64,000 bases of DNA, taken from Vaginimicrobium propionicum. Lineage in GTDB: Bacteria > Actinomycetota > Actinomycetes > Propionibacteriales > Propionibacteriaceae. Below are positions 62,382 through 64,000 of this stretch, in pieces (within the stretch, counting starts at the first letter, position 1; the number at the start of each line of letters is the position of its first letter). The translations under genes and the position numbers were made by a program. The stretch is taken from positions 1,350,051-1,414,050 of the forward strand of contig NZ_LT706985.1 in the NCBI RefSeq assembly GCF_900155645.1. The letters run 5' to 3'. The notes below the pieces were generated by a model. That model ran no database searches. It was given only the letters and a program-made list of their open reading frames with translations, and had not been told where the DNA came from.

Positions 62382-63587
62382 GTGACAAAAAATTCCGCCC
62401 TACATGTCGTCTATGTGTCTATGCATACTTCACCTATCGCTTCACCCGGTTCGGCAGACGCGGGCGGGATGAATGTTGTGGAGTTGAATTCAGCACTCGC
62501 CTTAGGACGGGCAGGTCACCGGGTAGATCTGATTACTAGACGGGACGGCCCAGTAGCGCCGGTAACCGAATTGGCTGAGAACGTGAGACTGTTTGCGTTG
62601 CCTGCGGGTCCACCCGAGCCGGTCGCAAAATCTCAGCAAGAGTGTTTTCTCGAACCTTTCGCTGCCGAATTCAAAAACTGGATTGCCAACCACCCAGGCG
62701 TCGATATCGTCCACTCTCATCACTGGTTTTCTGGGGTGGCAGCACTTGAGACAACGCATGACGCCGGTATCCCGCATTTACAGTCTTTTCATTCCGTGGC
62801 TGCCCCCGCTACGGCAACAGATTTATCGGCGGGTGAACCGGCCGAATCAAGTGGCAGAATCGCCGGCGAACAACACGTTGCCCGCCTATCCGAGATAGTG
62901 GTGGCCGTTTCTGAGGCTGAAAAACAAACCATTTTGGATCGTTATTCTCCAGCTAAGGAGCGGATTAAGGTTGTTCGTCCCGGCGTTGATACTCGACTGT
63001 TTCGCCCCCTAGAAGCTGACGAAGAACATTGGTCGAAAGATTGTTATCTACTATTTGCTGCCAGATTGCAGCCGTTAAAAGGCCCGGACTTGGCGATTGA
63101 AACTTTGGCTGCTCTAGACCAAGAAAACATGCATTTGGTGATAGCTGGGGCGGCCTCCGCAGATTTCGCAGGTTACGTTGCCGAGTTGCATACCTTGGTT
63201 GACCAGTTAGGTTTGAGTGAACGCGTCAACTATCAAGGCTCATTAACGCGCACCGAATTAGCGAGAATGATACGTGCAGCTTGCGTATTAGTGAATCCTA
63301 GCTATTCAGAAACATTCGGGCTGATCAACTTGGAGGCTGCCGCGTCCGGCGTGCCTGTGGTGGCGACCAAAGCGGGCGGCATCGTCGAGTCTGTGCAGGA
63401 CGGTGTCACCGGTTTGCTGATAGACAATCGCAATCCACAATCTTGGGCTCAAGCAATTAAACGCCTTACCGGGGCTAACTCCCAACGTGCCCAATTTGCT
63501 AAGGCAGCCAGGAAATTCGCGCTCACCCGCACTTGGGACACTGTCGCTAGCGAATTGACTAGCACTTATATGTCCGCGCTGGGCTAA
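62382..63587 (+). CDS. mshA: D-inositol-3-phosphate glycosyltransferase (mycothiol biosynthesis)
   Basis: 401 residues from GTG 62382. The N-terminal half reads HTSPIASPGSADAGGMNVVELN (core GSxDAGGMNV), diagnostic of MshA; the GT-B C-terminal half shows RPGVDTRLFRPL, YLLFAARLQPLKGPDL and ETFGLINLEAAASGVPVVA with the donor-binding E-x7-E. It transfers GlcNAc from UDP-GlcNAc to inositol-3-phosphate, the first step to mycothiol. mshB follows 36 bases downstream. Confidence 0.92.
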   Translation: MTKNSALHVVYVSMHTSPIASPGSADAGGMNVVELNSALALGRAGHRVDLITRRDGPVAPVTELAENVRLFALPAGPPEPVAKSQQECFLEPFAAEFKNWIANHPGVDIVHSHHWFSGVAALETTHDAGIPHLQSFHSVAAPATATDLSAGEPAESSGRIAGEQHVARLSEIVVAVSEAEKQTILDRYSPAKERIKVVRPGVDTRLFRPLEADEEHWSKDCYLLFAARLQPLKGPDLAIETLAALDQENMHLVIAGAASADFAGYVAELHTLVDQLGLSERVNYQGSLTRTELARMIRAACVLVNPSYSETFGLINLEAAASGVPVVATKAGGIVESVQDGVTGLLIDNRNPQSWAQAIKRLTGANSQRAQFAKAARKFALTRTWDTVASELTSTYMSALG

Positions 63588-63623
63588 ACTAAATCAGCTT
63601 AATTGATACGAGAGGTATTGGTA

Positions 63624-64000
63624 GTGACGAATCTTTCGGCAGCTATCGCCGGCGAAATTGAACGCCTGTGTAACGTTCGTGCGCTTTTTGTGCACGCTCA
63701 CCCCGACGACGAAACACTACAAACTGGCTCACTAATTTCTTGGATGAGCGAAAGCAATGCGACGCTAAACCTGGTAACCATGACCAGAGGGGAACGTGGC
63801 GAGGTAGTCGAAGGCGTGTTGCCTAAGTCCATAACCAACGCAGACCTAGTGCGTGCCCGCCTAGCGGAGTTGAACGACGCTTGCCGTCTGCTCGGGATAG
63901 GACGCCATTTTTTTCTTGGCAGTCAACCAGCTCGCGCTGAGGGTCTAGTCCAGCGTACTTACACAGATTCTGGAATGGCTTGGGTGAGTGATGGGGTTGC
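63624..64000 (+). CDS. mshB: GlcNAc-inositol deacetylase MshB (incomplete at window end)
   Basis: The first 125 residues, from GTG 63624 with GAGAGG upstream. The zinc-binding start ALFVHAHPDDE (AHPDDE) and the MTRGERGE loop are typical of PIG-L/MshB. It removes acetate from GlcNAc-inositol, the second step of mycothiol. The gene runs off the window edge. Confidence 0.88.
   Translation, partial: MTNLSAAIAGEIERLCNVRALFVHAHPDDETLQTGSLISWMSESNATLNLVTMTRGERGEVVEGVLPKSITNADLVRARLAELNDACRLLGIGRHFFLGSQPARAEGLVQRTYTDSGMAWVSDGV

Overview
The window looks like chromosome from a moderate-GC actinobacterium, most likely Actinomycetaceae (Arcanobacterium/Mobiluncus/Varibaculum type); this is inferred from gene content only. 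Supporting signs are mycothiol genes (mshA, start of mshB) at the right end, the DUF5318-ponA-GT87 order also known from Mycobacterium tuberculosis Rv0049-Rv0051, a mycobacterial-type bifunctional dCTP deaminase/dUTPase, a perfect DtxR/IdeR iron box, a pyruvate phosphate dikinase with its regulator, and fermentative CoA chemistry (succinyl-CoA:acetate CoA-transferase, a giant dehydratase activase).

Layout. 0-2.4 kb: serine-recombinase remnant, then a GntR/ABC efflux-type operon (minus strand) with a palindromic operator. 2.4-9.3 kb: MerR remnant, then a five-gene plus-strand operon behind an iron box: an ECF S component, EcfT, a fused double ATPase, and two half-size ABC exporter-fold proteins resembling siderophore importers IrtAB/YbtPQ. 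9.2-14.5 kb: accessory island with a truncated methyltransferase, an Abi_2/HEPN protein, two small membrane proteins, several short non-coding repeats, an MT-A70 methylase plus BglII-like endonuclease, ending at two tRNA-Gly genes. 14.5-30 kb: housekeeping and metabolism (HAD phosphatase, CoA-transferase, DUF1015, lipoprotein, nagB, trmO, rRNA methylase, PPDK and its regulator, FHA protein, dcd, two-component system). 30-38 kb: 1476-residue acyl-CoA dehydratase activase with a divergent TetR, a PDZ serine protease, and a Fic protein with palindromic upstream DNA. 38-43 kb: envelope genes (51-residue membrane peptide, PH-domain protein, GT2, DUF2304, UDP-galactopyranose mutase, Wzm/Wzt exporter), suggesting a galactofuranose-containing surface glycan. 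43-47.4 kb: cobalamin-riboswitch-controlled B12 import operon with a tandem duplicated binding protein, the second copy frameshifted. 47.5-52.6 kb: PigV-like and GT87 membrane glycosyltransferases, class A PBP, DUF5318. 52.7-58.6 kb: tRNA-Ala followed by tandem non-coding modules in which copies of the tRNA tail converge on different terminator hairpins, then two YhgE/Pip proteins. 58.7-64 kb: HIT protein, NAD synthetase whose glutaminase cysteine appears replaced by serine, hexose-6-phosphate mutarotase, mshA, mshB (cut by the window edge).

The most unusual material is non-coding: the tRNA-Ala-tail modules at 52.7-53.5 kb share a structured core of about 72 bp with the defence island at 12.1 kb, so two tRNA-adjacent accessory regions carry the same undescribed element. 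The iron-boxed ECF/IrtAB-like operon and the degenerate NadE glutaminase site are the best protein-level leads. All family assignments come from reading motifs and from memory of the families; no database search was run.
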